Shown here piece after piece: positions 19,830 through 29,591 of a stretch of 55,164 nt of DNA. This DNA is from Enterobacterales bacterium (GTDB taxonomy: Bacteria > Pseudomonadota > Gammaproteobacteria > Enterobacterales > Enterobacteriaceae). The position numbers were made by a program, and so were the translations under genes. Position 1 is the first letter of the stretch. Each line of letters starts with the position of its first letter. The notes below the pieces were generated by a model. It was not told the origin of the DNA. It made no database searches and worked only from the letters and a program-made list of their open reading frames with translations. The stretch spans positions 1 to 55,164 of the forward strand of contig BHES01000010.1 in assembly GCA_003864575.1 (NCBI GenBank), read 5' to 3'.

Positions 19830-20694
19830 GGGCGCACTGGAGCTGCTGATTACACAACAACTTCCGGCGGTTTTTTCCGCCGGTTGTCATTTAAGCCCGG
19901 TCGCGGGACTGACGGGCGAAAGCTGGAAAATAGAGACTCCGGCACAATCGTGGCTGGCAAGAGTGCAGTCAGCAGAAAAAACGGCGCTGGGCGTTGAACG
20001 TCGGCGGGAAAAGGGCATATTGCGACATGTCGCCGGGCTGAACATTGCGCCGCGTATTATGTTCTTTGCTCCCCCCTGGCTAGTGGTCGAGTGGCTGGAA
20101 GGCGAAACTGGCCAGATAACCAACATCGAAGAAACAGATTATCCGCTGCAACTCGCCGCCTTACTGGCGGGCTTGCACCGGCTTGCACCTTGCGGTTACC
20201 GACTACAATTACGTGAGCAATTTGCCCGTTATTGGCAGCAAATTGATCGCCGCCGCCTGACGCCAGCCTGGCTTCGCTTACATCAACGGTTCATGCGCCA
20301 GCCTCTGCCCGCACCGCTGAAAATGGCGGTGTTACATATGGATGTGCATCCCGGTAATCTGGTTCGCCATCAACAAAAATTACACCTGATCGACTGGGAA
20401 TATGCCGCAGGCGGCGACGTTGCCCTCGAGCTGGCGGCGCTGTTTTGTGGTAATGGATGGGACCGTGCGCGGCAGCAATCTTTTCTACGTGCTTACGTCG
20501 CCTGCGGTGGCTACCGGGATATCACACGGTTGACGCAACAGGTTCGCTGCTGGACGAAGTGGGTCGATTATCTGATGCTGATGTGGTTCGAAGTGCGCTG
20601 GCAGCAGACCGGTGACACAATGTATTCAGACTGGGCGCAACCGCTGCGTGAGCGACTTTTCGCCACCGGGCGCTCCGGGGATAAAACAAAATAA
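19813..20694 (+). CDS. thiK: Thiamine kinase
   Basis: A phosphotransferase of the APH/choline-kinase fold that salvages thiamine to thiamine phosphate. It is about 293 residues. The Brenner motif VLHMDVHPGNL has the catalytic Asp, and LIDWEYA has the Mg-binding Asp. The start is uncertain: GTG at 19813 (MPFSIKGALELL) best aligns with E. coli MPFRSNN, while GTG 19789 would add 8 residues. Either way it overlaps lpoB. It is more diverged from E. coli than its neighbours. Confidence 0.88.
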   Translation: MPFSIKGALELLITQQLPAVFSAGCHLSPVAGLTGESWKIETPAQSWLARVQSAEKTALGVERRREKGILRHVAGLNIAPRIMFFAPPWLVVEWLEGETGQITNIEETDYPLQLAALLAGLHRLAPCGYRLQLREQFARYWQQIDRRRLTPAWLRLHQRFMRQPLPAPLKMAVLHMDVHPGNLVRHQQKLHLIDWEYAAGGDVALELAALFCGNGWDRARQQSFLRAYVACGGYRDITRLTQQVRCWTKWVDYLMLMWFEVRWQQTGDTMYSDWAQPLRERLFATGRSGDKTK

Positions 20695-20712
20695 ATGAAG
20701 GAGAGCACTGCC

Positions 20713-21753
20713 GTGGGTCCCGTAATGCTAGACGTTGCCAGCTATGAGCTGGATGCTGAAGAACGCGAAATTTTGCAACATCCGCTGGTTGGCGGTTTGA
20801 TTTTGTTCACCCGTAACTACCATGACGTTGATCAGCTGCATGAGCTCATTCGTCAGATCCGCGAAGCATCGCGCGACCGTCTGGTGCTGGCCGTCGATCA
20901 GGAAGGGGGCCGTGTTCAGCGTTTTCGTGAAGGTTTTACCCGGGTTCCGGCAGCTCAGTCTTTTGCCGCGATTAACGAAAGCCATGAAGGTCAGCGCCTG
21001 GCAAAAGAAGCGGGTTGGCTGATGGCATCCGAAATGATCGCCATGGATATCGATATCAGCTTTGCGCCGGTTCTCGACATTGGGCACGTCAGCGCGGCCA
21101 TTGGCGAACGCTCTTTCCACGCGGAACCGGCAAAAGCCCTCGGCATGGCGGAGCAGTTTATTCTTGGTATGCATGGCGCAGGGATGAAAACGACCGGTAA
21201 ACATTTCCCTGGTCACGGTGCCGTTACTGCCGACTCGCATAAAGAGACGCCGCGCGACGACCGCCCGCTGGAAGTGATCCGCGAACATGACATGGCGATT
21301 TTCCGTCAGTTGATTGATAAGAAATTGCTCGATGCAGTCATGCCTGCGCACGTTATCTATACTCAGGCGGACCCGCGCCCAGCCAGCGGCTCCCCGTACT
21401 GGTTGCAAAAAATTCTGCGCCAGGAGCTCGGCTTTGATGGGGTGATCTTCTCTGATGATCTCTCCATGGAAGGGGCAGCGATCATGGGCAGTTATGCCGA
21501 ACGCGGGCAGGCTTCCCTGGATGCCGGTTGTGACATGATTTTAGTCTGCAACCACCGCGAAGGGGCCGTCAGCGTGTTGGATAACCTGTCACCGGTCAAA
21601 GCAGACAAGGTGGCCGGGTTGTACCATCGTGGCAGATATACGGGTAAAGATGCGCGCCGGGACTTGCTTAACTCCAGCCGCTGGCAGCTTGCCAACAGGG
21701 AATTAACCGCGCTGGACGCCCGCTGGCAGGAACATAAGCAGTCAGCACGCTAA
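20713..21753 (+). CDS. nagZ: Beta-N-acetylhexosaminidase NagZ
   Basis: A cytosolic GH3 enzyme that removes GlcNAc from GlcNAc-anhydroMurNAc-peptides in wall recycling; its product signals AmpC induction in species that have ampC/ampR. It is 346 residues. [18 protein letters not shown] holds the acid/base His of the flexible loop, and [10 protein letters not shown] holds the nucleophile Asp. The GTG start at 20713 has AAGGAG 9 nt upstream and gives the family start MGPVMLDV; an ATG at 20695 would add 6 residues and overlap the ribosome site. Confidence 0.96.
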   Translation: MGPVMLDVASYELDAEEREILQHPLVGGLILFTRNYHDVDQLHELIRQIREASRDRLVLAVDQEGGRVQRFREGFTRVPAAQSFAAINESHEGQRLAKEAGWLMASEMIAMDIDISFAPVLDIGHVSAAIGERSFHAEPAKALGMAEQFILGMHGAGMKTTGKHFPGHGAVTADSHKETPRDDRPLEVIREHDMAIFRQLIDKKLLDAVMPAHVIYTQADPRPASGSPYWLQKILRQELGFDGVIFSDDLSMEGAAIMGSYAERGQASLDAGCDMILVCNHREGAVSVLDNLSPVKADKVAGLYHRGRYTGKDARRDLLNSSRWQLANRELTALDARWQEHKQSAR

Positions 21754-21814
21754 ATGGCAGCCCAACGTCATTAACCTTGATGCTCTCAACGTTACAATCA
21801 GGACGAGGAAAACG

Positions 21815-22357
21815 ATGATTATTTATTTGCACGGTTTTGACTCAACCAGCCCTGGCAACCATGAAAAGGTGCTGCAGCTACAATTTATTGATCCGGACGT
21901 TCGGTTTATCAGTTACAGCACGCTGCATCCGCGTCACGACATGCAGCATTTGCTGAAGGAAGTGACCAAGGCTATTCAACAATCGGCAGATGACAGGGCG
22001 CTAATTTGCGGCGTGGGTCTGGGCGGTTTTTGGGCTGAACGCATTGGTTATCTCTGCGGGATCCGTCAGGTGATGTTCAACCCGAACCTGTTACCGCAGG
22101 ACAACATGACCGGCAAAATCGACCGTCCTGAAGAGTATCTGGACATTGCAACGAAATGTGTCAGTGATTTCCGTGAGAAAAACCGCGATCGCTGCCTGGT
22201 CATTTTATCGCGTGAAGATGGCGTGCTCGACAGTCAGAAAACGGCCGCTGCACTACATCATTTCTATCAGATTGAATGGGACGACAAGCAAAGTCACAAA
22301 TTCAAAGATATCTCGACGCATTTGCAACGGATAAAAGCGTTTAAAAATCTCGCCTGA
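21815..22357 (+). CDS. ycfP: UPF0227 alpha/beta-hydrolase-like protein YcfP
   Basis: A 180-residue esterase-like protein of unknown substrate, the same length as E. coli YcfP. It has an HGF oxyanion region ([19 protein letters not shown]) and [10 protein letters not shown] where a G-x-S-x-G nucleophile elbow would be expected. The serine is replaced by Leu here, as in E. coli (GVGLGGYWAE), so a classical hydrolase mechanism is doubtful. It ends in a strong terminator. Confidence 0.92.
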   Translation: MIIYLHGFDSTSPGNHEKVLQLQFIDPDVRFISYSTLHPRHDMQHLLKEVTKAIQQSADDRALICGVGLGGFWAERIGYLCGIRQVMFNPNLLPQDNMTGKIDRPEEYLDIATKCVSDFREKNRDRCLVILSREDGVLDSQKTAAALHHFYQIEWDDKQSHKFKDISTHLQRIKAFKNLA

Positions 22358-22377
22358 TTAGCGGATAGCTGATAGCG

Positions 22378-22413
22378 AAAAAAGGCCACAGACCAACATC
22401 TGTGGCCTTTTTT
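22378..22413. terminator. Terminator after ycfP
   Basis: A-run plus AGGCCACAGA, a 6-nt loop, TCTGTGGCCT and a T-run: about 15 bp of pairing including the A/T arms. Confidence 0.92.
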
Positions 22414-22542
22414 CTTTCAAAGCCTCGTCACTCACTCTCGCATCTTCATGAAGTTTTTTTCTGTATTTACCCCGCTAAGCGCCTGATTCAGAAAGGTCAA
22501 AAACCGTGCCATATCGCTAAGTGCTTTTTACTGAATGGATTT

Positions 22543-22562
22543 AAATTGATGTACATCAATTT
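22543..22562 (+). promoter_or_regulatory. FNR box of ndh (perfect 20-bp palindrome)
   Basis: AAATTGATGTACATCAATTT is an exact inverted repeat containing TTGAT-N4-ATCAA, the full FNR consensus. Its centre (22552.5) is about 50 bp upstream of the predicted start near 22602. E. coli ndh has a repressing FNR site at the same distance, so anaerobic repression is expected. Confidence 0.85.
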
Positions 22563-22585
22563 TGGTATGACCAAATCACCACGCA

Positions 22586-22594
22586 TGTTATTCT
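22586..22594 (+). promoter_or_regulatory. Extended -10 of the ndh promoter
   Basis: TGTTATTCT reads as TG-N-TATTCT. The flanking TTGGTATGACC is shared with the E. coli ndh promoter. Confidence 0.6.
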
Positions 22595-22689
22595 CGGGGC
22601 AGATACCGATTTAACTTAAGCCAACCCTATGTATTCTAAGGATAATAATTTTACTCTTAGATAACAATTGGTTCACATTTGAGGGGGTC

Positions 22690-24000
22690 ATGTTGACTAC
22701 AACCATGAAGAAAATTGTGATTATCGGCGGCGGCGCCGGTGGTCTGGAACTGGCTACCAGCCTGGGTCGTAAACTGGGTCGCAAAAAGAAAGCCGAAATC
22801 GTGCTGGTAGACCGTAACCACAGCCATCTGTGGAAACCGCTGCTGCACGAAGTAGCGACCGGCAGCCTGGACGACGGTGTGGACGCACTGAGCTATCTGG
22901 CACACGCCCGTAACCACGGTTTTAACTTCCAGATCGGCTCACTGGTTGACATCAACCGCGAGGCACAGACCATTCAGCTGGCTGAAATCCTCGATGAGAA
23001 AAACGGTGAAGTGTTGGTGCCAGCGCGCGATATTGCGTATGACACTCTGGTGATGGCGCTCGGCAGCGCCTCAAATGACTTTGGCACGCCGGGCGTGAAA
23101 GATAACTGTATCTTCCTCGACAACCCGCATCAGGCACATCGTTTTCATAACGAAATGCTTAACCTGTTCCTGAAATTCTCCGCCAATCCGGACAAGCAGA
23201 AGAAAGTGAACATTGCAATTGTCGGCGGTGGTGCAACCGGTGTTGAGCTTTCTGCTGAGCTGCATAATGCGGTTAAACAACTGCACAGCTACGGTTTTGA
23301 AGGCCTGGACAGCCAGGCGTTGAACGTCACGCTGGTGGAAGCCGGTGAGCGTATTCTGCCTGCGTTACCGCCGCGAATCTCTGGTGCCGCGCATCAGGAA
23401 CTGACCAAACTCGGTGTGCGTGTACTGACTAAAACCATGGTCACCAGCGCGGACAAGAATGGTCTGAATACCAAAGATGGCGAATTTATTGAAGCTGACC
23501 TGATGGTTTGGGCGGCAGGGATCAAAGCGCCTGATTTCATGAAGGATATTGCGGGTCTGGAAACGAACCGTATTAATCAGCTGGTGGTTGAGCCAACGCT
23601 GCAAACCACCCGCGACCCGAACATTTTTGCGATTGGCGACTGCGCCTCTTGTCCGCAAAAAGGTGGGGGTTTCGTGCCTCCGCGTGCGCAGTCAGCACAT
23701 CAGATGGCGTCACGTTGTTTCGACAACATCATGGCGCAGCGCAAGGGGCAGAGCCTGAAAGACTACGTCTACAAAGACCACGGCTCGCTGGTGTCGTTAT
23801 CGCGCTTTAGTACCGTCGGCAGCCTGATGGGTAACCTGATGAAAGGCTCGATGATGGTGGAAGGGCGTATCGCACGTATCGTTTACGTTTCCCTCTACCG
23901 TATGCATCAGATTGCCCTGCACGGTTACACCAAAACCGCGCTGATGATGCTGGTCGGCGGAATTAACAAGGTGATCCGTCCGCGACTGAAACTGCACTAA
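22690..24000 (+). CDS. ndh: NADH:quinone oxidoreductase II (non-proton-pumping)
   Basis: Single-subunit respiratory NADH dehydrogenase on the inner face of the membrane. It is 436 residues. FAD fold [10 protein letters not shown] (near 14-23) and NADH fold [14 protein letters not shown] (near 176) are visible, with AIGDCASCP for FAD and a C-terminal amphipathic end. ATG 22690 is listed; the next codon TTG at 22693 gives MTTTMKK, which equals the E. coli start, and GAGGGGG upstream suits either. FNR control is seen upstream. Confidence 0.97.
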   Translation: MLTTTMKKIVIIGGGAGGLELATSLGRKLGRKKKAEIVLVDRNHSHLWKPLLHEVATGSLDDGVDALSYLAHARNHGFNFQIGSLVDINREAQTIQLAEILDEKNGEVLVPARDIAYDTLVMALGSASNDFGTPGVKDNCIFLDNPHQAHRFHNEMLNLFLKFSANPDKQKKVNIAIVGGGATGVELSAELHNAVKQLHSYGFEGLDSQALNVTLVEAGERILPALPPRISGAAHQELTKLGVRVLTKTMVTSADKNGLNTKDGEFIEADLMVWAAGIKAPDFMKDIAGLETNRINQLVVEPTLQTTRDPNIFAIGDCASCPQKGGGFVPPRAQSAHQMASRCFDNIMAQRKGQSLKDYVYKDHGSLVSLSRFSTVGSLMGNLMKGSMMVEGRIARIVYVSLYRMHQIALHGYTKTALMMLVGGINKVIRPRLKLH

Positions 24001-24417
24001 ATGCCCGTCATCCTTCACGCTGTGGCCAACGCACCCGCAACGTGGAGGATGCAGTGCAGGAGGAGAGTGTCTTTTATCTAAAGCCTGTATTAACAGGCTT
24101 TTAAAGCTTATTGAGCCTCAAATAATATTCAGCATAATATTTCCCCTAAAGAACTTCGCTCGCTAAGAATCCTCCTAAAGCCTCGTTTTCCCAGCCACAA
24201 AGGCTATTTTCGTCCGTGAGTCTTATTGTCGGAATGTAAAACTTTGTGCAAACTTCATCGTGTCTACAGACGGCGATTCACGCACGCCGAACCCTCAATA
24301 TCAGGTTTTTCCGGTTGAGGACTTGTTGCCCGACGGGGTATCCCAATGTTGAGAAAGCAGGGAGGCCCGGTACAAAAGGGTCACAAAATGCGTGGTAACA
24401 TTTCAGGAGGATGTCCT
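24001..24417. other. Intergenic region ndh-ycfJ (417 bp)
   Basis: No convincing gene is seen. It holds a hairpin (24080-24102, AAAGCCTGT / ACAGGCTTT with 4-nt loop) that can end ndh transcription, an A/T-rich middle, and AGGAGG 7 nt before the ycfJ GTG. No clear promoter was assigned. Confidence 0.6.
24080..24102 (+). terminator. Probable terminator after ndh
   Basis: A 9-bp perfect stem with ATTA loop and a short TTTT tail, about 80 bp past the ndh stop. Confidence 0.6.
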
Positions 24418-24954
24418 GTGAACAAGTCAATGTTAGCTGGCGTCGGTATCGGTGTCGCTGCGGCCCTCGGCATTGCAGCAGTAGCAAGTATGAATGTCTT
24501 TTCTTCAGGCCCGCAGTACGCTCAGGTACTCAGCGCGACGCCTATTAAAGAAACGGTTAAAACGCCACGCCAGGAGTGCCGCAACGTGACGGTTACCCAC
24601 AGACGCCCTGTGCAGGATGAGCATCAGATCGCCGGTTCCGTACTGGGTGCTGTTGCCGGTGGCGTTCTCGGTCACCAATTTGGTGGCGGACGTGGTCGCG
24701 ATGTCGCGACTGTTGCCGGTGCATTGGGTGGCGGCTATGCCGGTAACCGTGTACAGAGCAGTATGCAGGAAGGCGACACATACACCACGCAGCAACAGCG
24801 TTGCAGCACGGTATATGACAAGTCAGAAAAGAATCTGGGTTATGACGTGACCTACAAAATCGGCGACCAGCAGGGCAAAGTGCGTATGGATCACGGTCCT
24901 GGCACGCAAATCCCGGTAGATAAAAGCGGTCAGTTGCAGCTCACGCGCACCTGA
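24418..24954 (+). CDS. ycfJ: Glycine-zipper 2TM envelope protein YcfJ
   Basis: A 178-residue membrane-associated protein with an N-terminal hydrophobic segment (MLAGVGIGVAAALGIAAVAS) and a glycine-zipper motif (GSVLGAVAGGVLGHQFGGGRG, then VAGALGGGYAGN). These are typical of the Rick_17kDa/2TM outer-membrane family. The exact role is unknown; homologues are associated with stress or biofilm. The GTG start at 24418 is fixed by AGGAGG at 24405-24410. It is convergent with the xdhC-like gene. Confidence 0.9.
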   Translation: MNKSMLAGVGIGVAAALGIAAVASMNVFSSGPQYAQVLSATPIKETVKTPRQECRNVTVTHRRPVQDEHQIAGSVLGAVAGGVLGHQFGGGRGRDVATVAGALGGGYAGNRVQSSMQEGDTYTTQQQRCSTVYDKSEKNLGYDVTYKIGDQQGKVRMDHGPGTQIPVDKSGQLQLTRT

Positions 24955-24970
24955 TACGCGTCAGAACAGT

Positions 24971-25010
24971 ACAGAAGAAAGCCTGAGGATCATCCCTCAG
25001 GCTTTTCTGT
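24971..25010. terminator. Bidirectional terminator between ycfJ and the xdhC-like gene
   Basis: A long stem with AAAGCCTGAGG / CCTCAGGCTTT as the core, extended by ACAGA / TCTGT, with T-rich tail. It separates two convergent genes. Confidence 0.88.
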
Positions 25011-25012
25011 TT

Positions 25013-25978
25013 TCAGGCGTTCCCGTTTTTGTGTTTTACGATATCGGCCATCACCGCCAGCGCGATCTCCGCTGGCGTTTTGCTGCCAATATTGAGTCCG
25101 ACTGGTGCATGCAGACGCTCGAAGTCCTGAGGGGCAAACTGGGCGATGGTTTGTAAACGCTCGCGGCGGCGGGCGCTGTTGAGCTGCGATCCCATGGCTC
25201 CGATATAAAATGCCGGTGTGTTCACCGCCTCCATCAGCGTCAGATCATCCATGCGCGGATCGTGCGTCAGGGCGACGATGGCGGTATTGGCATGACAGCC
25301 GGTCTCTTCCAGATATTTGGCCGGAAAGACTTTTTCCAGTTTCACTTCCGGCTTCAGCGCGGAGGCGAAATTTTCCAGCGCGTCATCCCGACACTCACAA
25401 ACCACTACTTCAAACCCCAGAGCGCAGGCAAAATCTGCGCAGTACATCGCGACACTCGATAAACCTGCAATCAGCAGACGTGGTGGGGCGGCGATATGCA
25501 GCGTAATAGTATTTCCGACCCGCGTGACTTGCGTCTGGCTGTGGTAGCCGGTCAGCGCCAGATGATCACAAGCGGCGGGCAAGGTCAGGCTTTTATTCAG
25601 AGCGTAATGGCCCTGCAACGCCTGCGCCATGCGGGACAGATAATCGCGGTTATTTTGTGCTGGGATCAGATACTCCACCAGAACGTCGAGCGAACCGCCG
25701 CAGGGCAGCGCGACATTGGGTGTCAGCCCGCCTTCCCCATAGCGGATGACCTGACTGGCCGCCTGATACTCTCCTGCCGCGATCCGCTGCAAGAAGTTCT
25801 CCTCGACGCAACCGCCAGACAGTGAGCCGCAATAAAGCCCGTCTTGCGTTGCAGCCATCAGCGCCCCGGGCGCACGAGGAGAGGAGCCGTAGGTCGTCAA
25901 CACCGTGCAGAGCCAGACGGGCTGCTCGCGAAGCCAGAGGTTGGCCTGTTCAATTACCTGATTATCAAGATGCTGCAT
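25013..25978 (-). CDS. XdhC/CoxI-family molybdenum-enzyme maturation protein
   Basis: XdhC-type chaperones bind the sulfurated molybdenum cofactor and insert it into the large subunit of xanthine- or aldehyde-oxidase enzymes. E. coli PaoD does this for PaoABC. The product is about 321 residues. The XdhC_CoxI domain is N-terminal (TYGSSPRAPGA, GSLSGGCVEENF). The C-terminal Rossmann-like domain has LLIAGLSSVAMYCADFACALGFEV, ALTHDPRMDDLTL and YIGAMGSQ. The start at 25978 has AGGA 7 nt upstream. It overlaps the 3' end of the MocA-like gene, so the two form an operon divergent from the oxidase genes. Confidence 0.9.
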   Translation of the reverse strand: MQHLDNQVIEQANLWLREQPVWLCTVLTTYGSSPRAPGALMAATQDGLYCGSLSGGCVEENFLQRIAAGEYQAASQVIRYGEGGLTPNVALPCGGSLDVLVEYLIPAQNNRDYLSRMAQALQGHYALNKSLTLPAACDHLALTGYHSQTQVTRVGNTITLHIAAPPRLLIAGLSSVAMYCADFACALGFEVVVCECRDDALENFASALKPEVKLEKVFPAKYLEETGCHANTAIVALTHDPRMDDLTLMEAVNTPAFYIGAMGSQLNSARRRERLQTIAQFAPQDFERLHAPVGLNIGSKTPAEIALAVMADIVKHKNGNA

Positions 25979-26573
25979 GTGAATTCCTGTCTGAAGCGGC
26001 AAGGCAAAGTTGGGCTGGAAGATCGATATCTGCGATCACACTCGGAGAGTCAGCGGCAATACGCAGGACAGGGCGATCGCGTAACAGCTGGCGTGCGCCC
26101 TGATCGCCGGTGAGTTGTTGTAGCTCTTCTCGTAATGCGGGGCCAAAACCGACCGGATGGCCGGGCGTTTCCCGCCAGAACGGGCGGACAATTTCCGAGC
26201 TCTGCAAGCCAGCCGCAACCGACAGAATGACGCGTGAGGGTACGAAAGGCATATCAGCGAGATGAATCAGCCAGCCTTCCCAGTGCGCAGTGGCGCGAAC
26301 GCCGGCAGCGATGGACTCCCCGGTTCCTGCGCTGTTTATCAAGGTGATTGGCACTCCTGCAGCTGTGCAAATCTGCTGCACTTGCGTGTTTTCCGGGCGG
26401 GTTACGACATGAACAAGCAGTCCGCTTGCCAGGGCTTGCTGTAGCGTCATTGAAAATACGCTCAGCGTGCGGTCTGCGGCATTTTCAACCACCGCATCTA
26501 ATTTATTGCCTTTTCCGCCCGCTGCGCTGAACCGGCTGCCGGTTCCAGCGGCGAGGATGATTATTCCTGCCAC
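25965..26573 (-). CDS. MocA-like molybdenum cofactor cytidylyltransferase
   Basis: A nucleotidyltransferase of the MobA/MocA fold. It probably makes molybdopterin cytosine dinucleotide, the cofactor form used by bacterial aldehyde and isoquinoline oxidoreductases. It has IIILAAGTGSRFSAAGGKGNKLD at the N-terminus (nucleotide-binding LAAG-x-G-S-R-F and Lys), LADMPFV (metal-binding Asp) and the GHPVGFGP motif typical of MocA. The GTG at 26573 (about 202 residues) places the LAAG motif near residue 8, as in the family; an ATG at 26627 would add a basic 18-residue extension without a ribosome site. It overlaps the XdhC-like gene by 14 nt. Confidence 0.82.
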   Translation of the reverse strand: MAGIIILAAGTGSRFSAAGGKGNKLDAVVENAADRTLSVFSMTLQQALASGLLVHVVTRPENTQVQQICTAAGVPITLINSAGTGESIAAGVRATAHWEGWLIHLADMPFVPSRVILSVAAGLQSSEIVRPFWRETPGHPVGFGPALREELQQLTGDQGARQLLRDRPVLRIAADSPSVIADIDLPAQLCLAASDRNSHAAS

Positions 26574-26694
26574 GCTTGTTCTGCCTTTTTTGGTTAGCCG
26601 CTTTACGGTTGCATTAAGTTTGCGCAACGAGGCGCAGCGGTCGTGCTATTTTGCGCAACAGTGTAAACGAAATATTAAAAATGTGTTTTTAGTC

Positions 26695-26724
26695 ATGACC
26701 TTTTCTTGCTCATCACCCTATAAT
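26695..26724 (+). promoter_or_regulatory. Predicted promoter of the molybdenum oxidase operon
   Basis: ATGACC (26695-26700), an 18-bp spacer and a perfect TATAAT (26719-26724), 77 bp before the large-subunit ATG. No operator was recognised. The divergent maturation genes start from the same 230-bp region. Confidence 0.5.
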
Positions 26725-26801
26725 CGGCCGCGATAAGCGGTATTTTTCGAGTATAAGAAAAAATCGCCATAAAAAAACGACAAAAAGCAGCAAGGAAATT
26801 T

Positions 26802-29591
26802 ATGAGCAACTTCAACCCGTCCCGGCGTCGCTTTGTAAAAAGCGCGGTGATCGCTGGTGTCTCCGTGTATCTCGCACCGCTGCACAGCCGTGCTTATGCG
26901 GCGCTGTTCGAAGAAAAAATACTGCAATCGCCACAGTGGGATGCTGAAAACAAACGCATCCGCTTCCGTATTGACGGTAAAGCAAAAGTGATGGGGCAGA
27001 AAGTTTTTGCCCGCGATATTCGCGCCACCGATATGCCTCACTGGCCGCAGAAACAAGCTCATGCCTTTATTCTGCGAGTGACCAAAGCCGACCGTCTCTA
27101 CGCAGGACTAGATTTGTCATTACTGGGTGATGATTTACAACCTGATCAACTGGTTACCGCTGACGTGTTGGCGCGTGACGGACTGGCGTTCCCGGCATTT
27201 TATGGCGACGACATGTTGTTGCCAGAAGGCAAAACGCCAGCCTATCTCGGCCAGGCCGTGGCCATTCTGGTCTATCAGGATTTTGCCCGTTTCCGCTTTG
27301 CTAAAGACGCGCTCAAATTCAAAGACAATGTGGTGCGTTATGGTGCCGAAACCGGGCCACTGGAACGTGACCCATGGGGCACTTTCCGCTTTGTCGGCGT
27401 CGGCGGTGCCACACCGGCTGATGACGATAAGTTCTCCAGCCTGAAAGATATGCCAGTATTCCCAGTCAGCATGAGAAAACATCTGCCCGTTTGGCCTGAA
27501 GGACGCGAAGGCGGCAAGTTGGACCAGCAGGGCATGTTCTTTGCGGATGAAATGGCCGATGAGCTGAAATCGCCGCCGCCAGAGTGGATGGTGATGTCCC
27601 GCCGCTACACCACGCAGTCGGTGGATACCTCTGCGCTCGAGCCGGATAACGCCAACGGTTGGTACGATGCAGCGACACAAACCCTGCACATGGTCGTGCC
27701 AACCCAGTCACCGCAGGAAGTGGCGGACGAAATGCCGCGCATGATGGCAAAAGGCCACCGCACGGTAAAAACGCTGATCCTGCATCCGTGTTACACCGTC
27801 GGCTATGGCTCAAAAGACCACTACAACTTCCCGTATTACGGTGCCGTGGCGGCTATGTACGGTGACGGTGCGCCGGTTCGTCTGGCCAATGACCGTTTCG
27901 AACAGTTCCAGTCCTCTCTCAAGCGCCACGCGTTTGACATGAATTATGACATCGCTGTTAACCGCCAAACCGGCATGTTGCAGTCATTCCATGCTGCCAT
28001 GACCGCCGACGGCGGTGGGCGTAGCAACTTTACGCCGTCAGTCGTGATGGTGGGCGCAACGGCAGCTCAGTCGATTTACTACTTCCCGAAAAGCGATCTG
28101 TCGGCGGTAGGGCTAGCCTCACGCGCGCTTGATGCCGGTTCAGCACGCGGCTACGGCACGCTGCAAAGCATGGCTGCCACCGAAATGATGATGGATGAAA
28201 TGGCCGCCGAGCTGAAACTCGACCCAATTGCCTTCCGTTTGCGCAACGTACTCAAATCCGGCATGAAAAACACCCAGGGCGCGATCCCGGCAGGTGCCAT
28301 TCGTGCCGATGAAGTACTGGAAAAAGCGGCAGTTCATCCGATGTGGACCGAACGTCAGAAGCGCAAAAGCGAGTATGAGAGCCGGTATCCGGGCAAACGT
28401 TACGGCGTAGGCTTTGGGTGCGTGCAGAAAGATTTCGGCACCGGTGCAGAAACGTCTTTTGCCCGCGTTGAAGTAAGCGAAAACGGTCAAATCAGCCTGT
28501 GGCACAGCGGTGCAGAAATGGGTACCGGTATGTCTACGTCGCAATCCGTTCTGTGCGCCGAATGGCTCGGAAAACCTGCCGATGACGCGCATTTCTCCGT
28601 GACGGACTGGTCGGTCTTACCGGTAGAAACCAGCGGCGACCCGTACATTATGTCGCAGCAAGATCAGGACAAACTGCAAACTAATCCACGTTGGTCTCCG
28701 TCATATTGTTCACCGTCTAGCGCCAGTAACTCAGCCTATTATTTCTCGCACAGTACCCGCGAAGCTGCGCGTTTGATCTTCGAACATGGCCTGTGGCCAG
28801 CAGCGCTGGCTATCTGGCAAACCGGTATCGGCGGCGGGCAGGCAGCGCCTTATATTGTGCGTAAAGAAGACGCTCGCTGGGTCGACGGCGGCCTGACGGC
28901 TAACGGTATGCAGATCCTCAGCCTGGAGATTTTGGCGAAAAAAGCCTACGCCATGGGTGGTATGACGGGCGCGGCGGTACACGTCTTTAACCGCTGGCAG
29001 TGGGCAGAGGCTGATTTCACCCTGAGCAACAGTCGTCAGCGTATTCCGGTGGACGGCTTGTCTGTGCGCAACGGTGCGGGCGAGTTTACAACGCTGGCGC
29101 GCGAAAGCGTGTTCTATCCGCCGACGCAGCGTAACAACGCCTCGGTGACCTACTACAGTGCAGTCGGTACGCTGACCGAAGTGGCGGTTGATATCGCCAC
29201 CGGCAACGTCGAATTGCTCAACCATCACTCCATCATGGAGTGCGGTAACATGATTGTCCCTGAGCTGGTCTCAGGTCAGTTGCAGGGCGGACTGGCGATG
29301 GGGATCGGTCACGCATTACACGAATATTTACCGCTGTATGAGGACGGGCCAGGCAACGGAACCTGGAACTTCAACCGTTACCATCTGCCGCGCGCCAGTG
29401 ATGTGGCGGTATGGAAACAGACCAGCGACATCCTGCCTGCGCTGTCGGAAACCGACCCGCCAAAAGGCATGGCTGAGGTCGTTATGATCCCGGTCGTGGC
29501 GGCACTGGTTAACGCCATCGCCCATGCCACCGGCCACCGTTTCCGTGATTTGCCTGTCCGTGCTGAAAATATTCGTGAGGTTTTACAATGA
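26802..29591 (+). CDS. Periplasmic molybdopterin-binding aldehyde/isoquinoline oxidoreductase-type large subunit
   Basis: Xanthine-dehydrogenase-family catalytic subunit of 929 residues. The N-terminus SRRRFVKSAVIAGVSVYLAP...SRAYA is a Tat signal (twin Arg and hydrophobic core), so it folds with cofactor in the cytoplasm and is exported. Two molybdopterin-binding halves are visible, with AEMGTGMSTSQSVLCAEWLG and ARGYGTLQSMAATEMMMDEMA. The C-terminal KGMAEV carries the catalytic Glu equivalent. By family the substrate is an aldehyde or N-heterocycle; acetic-acid-bacterial AldH and IorB are the relatives in mind. The exact substrate cannot be read from sequence. Its stop overlaps the small-subunit ATG by 4 nt. 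It is absent from this place in E. coli. Confidence 0.88.
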   Translation: MSNFNPSRRRFVKSAVIAGVSVYLAPLHSRAYAALFEEKILQSPQWDAENKRIRFRIDGKAKVMGQKVFARDIRATDMPHWPQKQAHAFILRVTKADRLYAGLDLSLLGDDLQPDQLVTADVLARDGLAFPAFYGDDMLLPEGKTPAYLGQAVAILVYQDFARFRFAKDALKFKDNVVRYGAETGPLERDPWGTFRFVGVGGATPADDDKFSSLKDMPVFPVSMRKHLPVWPEGREGGKLDQQGMFFADEMADELKSPPPEWMVMSRRYTTQSVDTSALEPDNANGWYDAATQTLHMVVPTQSPQEVADEMPRMMAKGHRTVKTLILHPCYTVGYGSKDHYNFPYYGAVAAMYGDGAPVRLANDRFEQFQSSLKRHAFDMNYDIAVNRQTGMLQSFHAAMTADGGGRSNFTPSVVMVGATAAQSIYYFPKSDLSAVGLASRALDAGSARGYGTLQSMAATEMMMDEMAAELKLDPIAFRLRNVLKSGMKNTQGAIPAGAIRADEVLEKAAVHPMWTERQKRKSEYESRYPGKRYGVGFGCVQKDFGTGAETSFARVEVSENGQISLWHSGAEMGTGMSTSQSVLCAEWLGKPADDAHFSVTDWSVLPVETSGDPYIMSQQDQDKLQTNPRWSPSYCSPSSASNSAYYFSHSTREAARLIFEHGLWPAALAIWQTGIGGGQAAPYIVRKEDARWVDGGLTANGMQILSLEILAKKAYAMGGMTGAAVHVFNRWQWAEADFTLSNSRQRIPVDGLSVRNGAGEFTTLARESVFYPPTQRNNASVTYYSAVGTLTEVAVDIATGNVELLNHHSIMECGNMIVPELVSGQLQGGLAMGIGHALHEYLPLYEDGPGNGTWNFNRYHLPRASDVAVWKQTSDILPALSETDPPKGMAEVVMIPVVAALVNAIAHATGHRFRDLPVRAENIREVLQ

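Noticed and set aside
22014..22034. Catalytic serine elbow in YcfP
   Set aside because: The segment reads GVGLGGF with Leu at the nucleophile position, as in E. coli YcfP, so an active hydrolase is not claimed.
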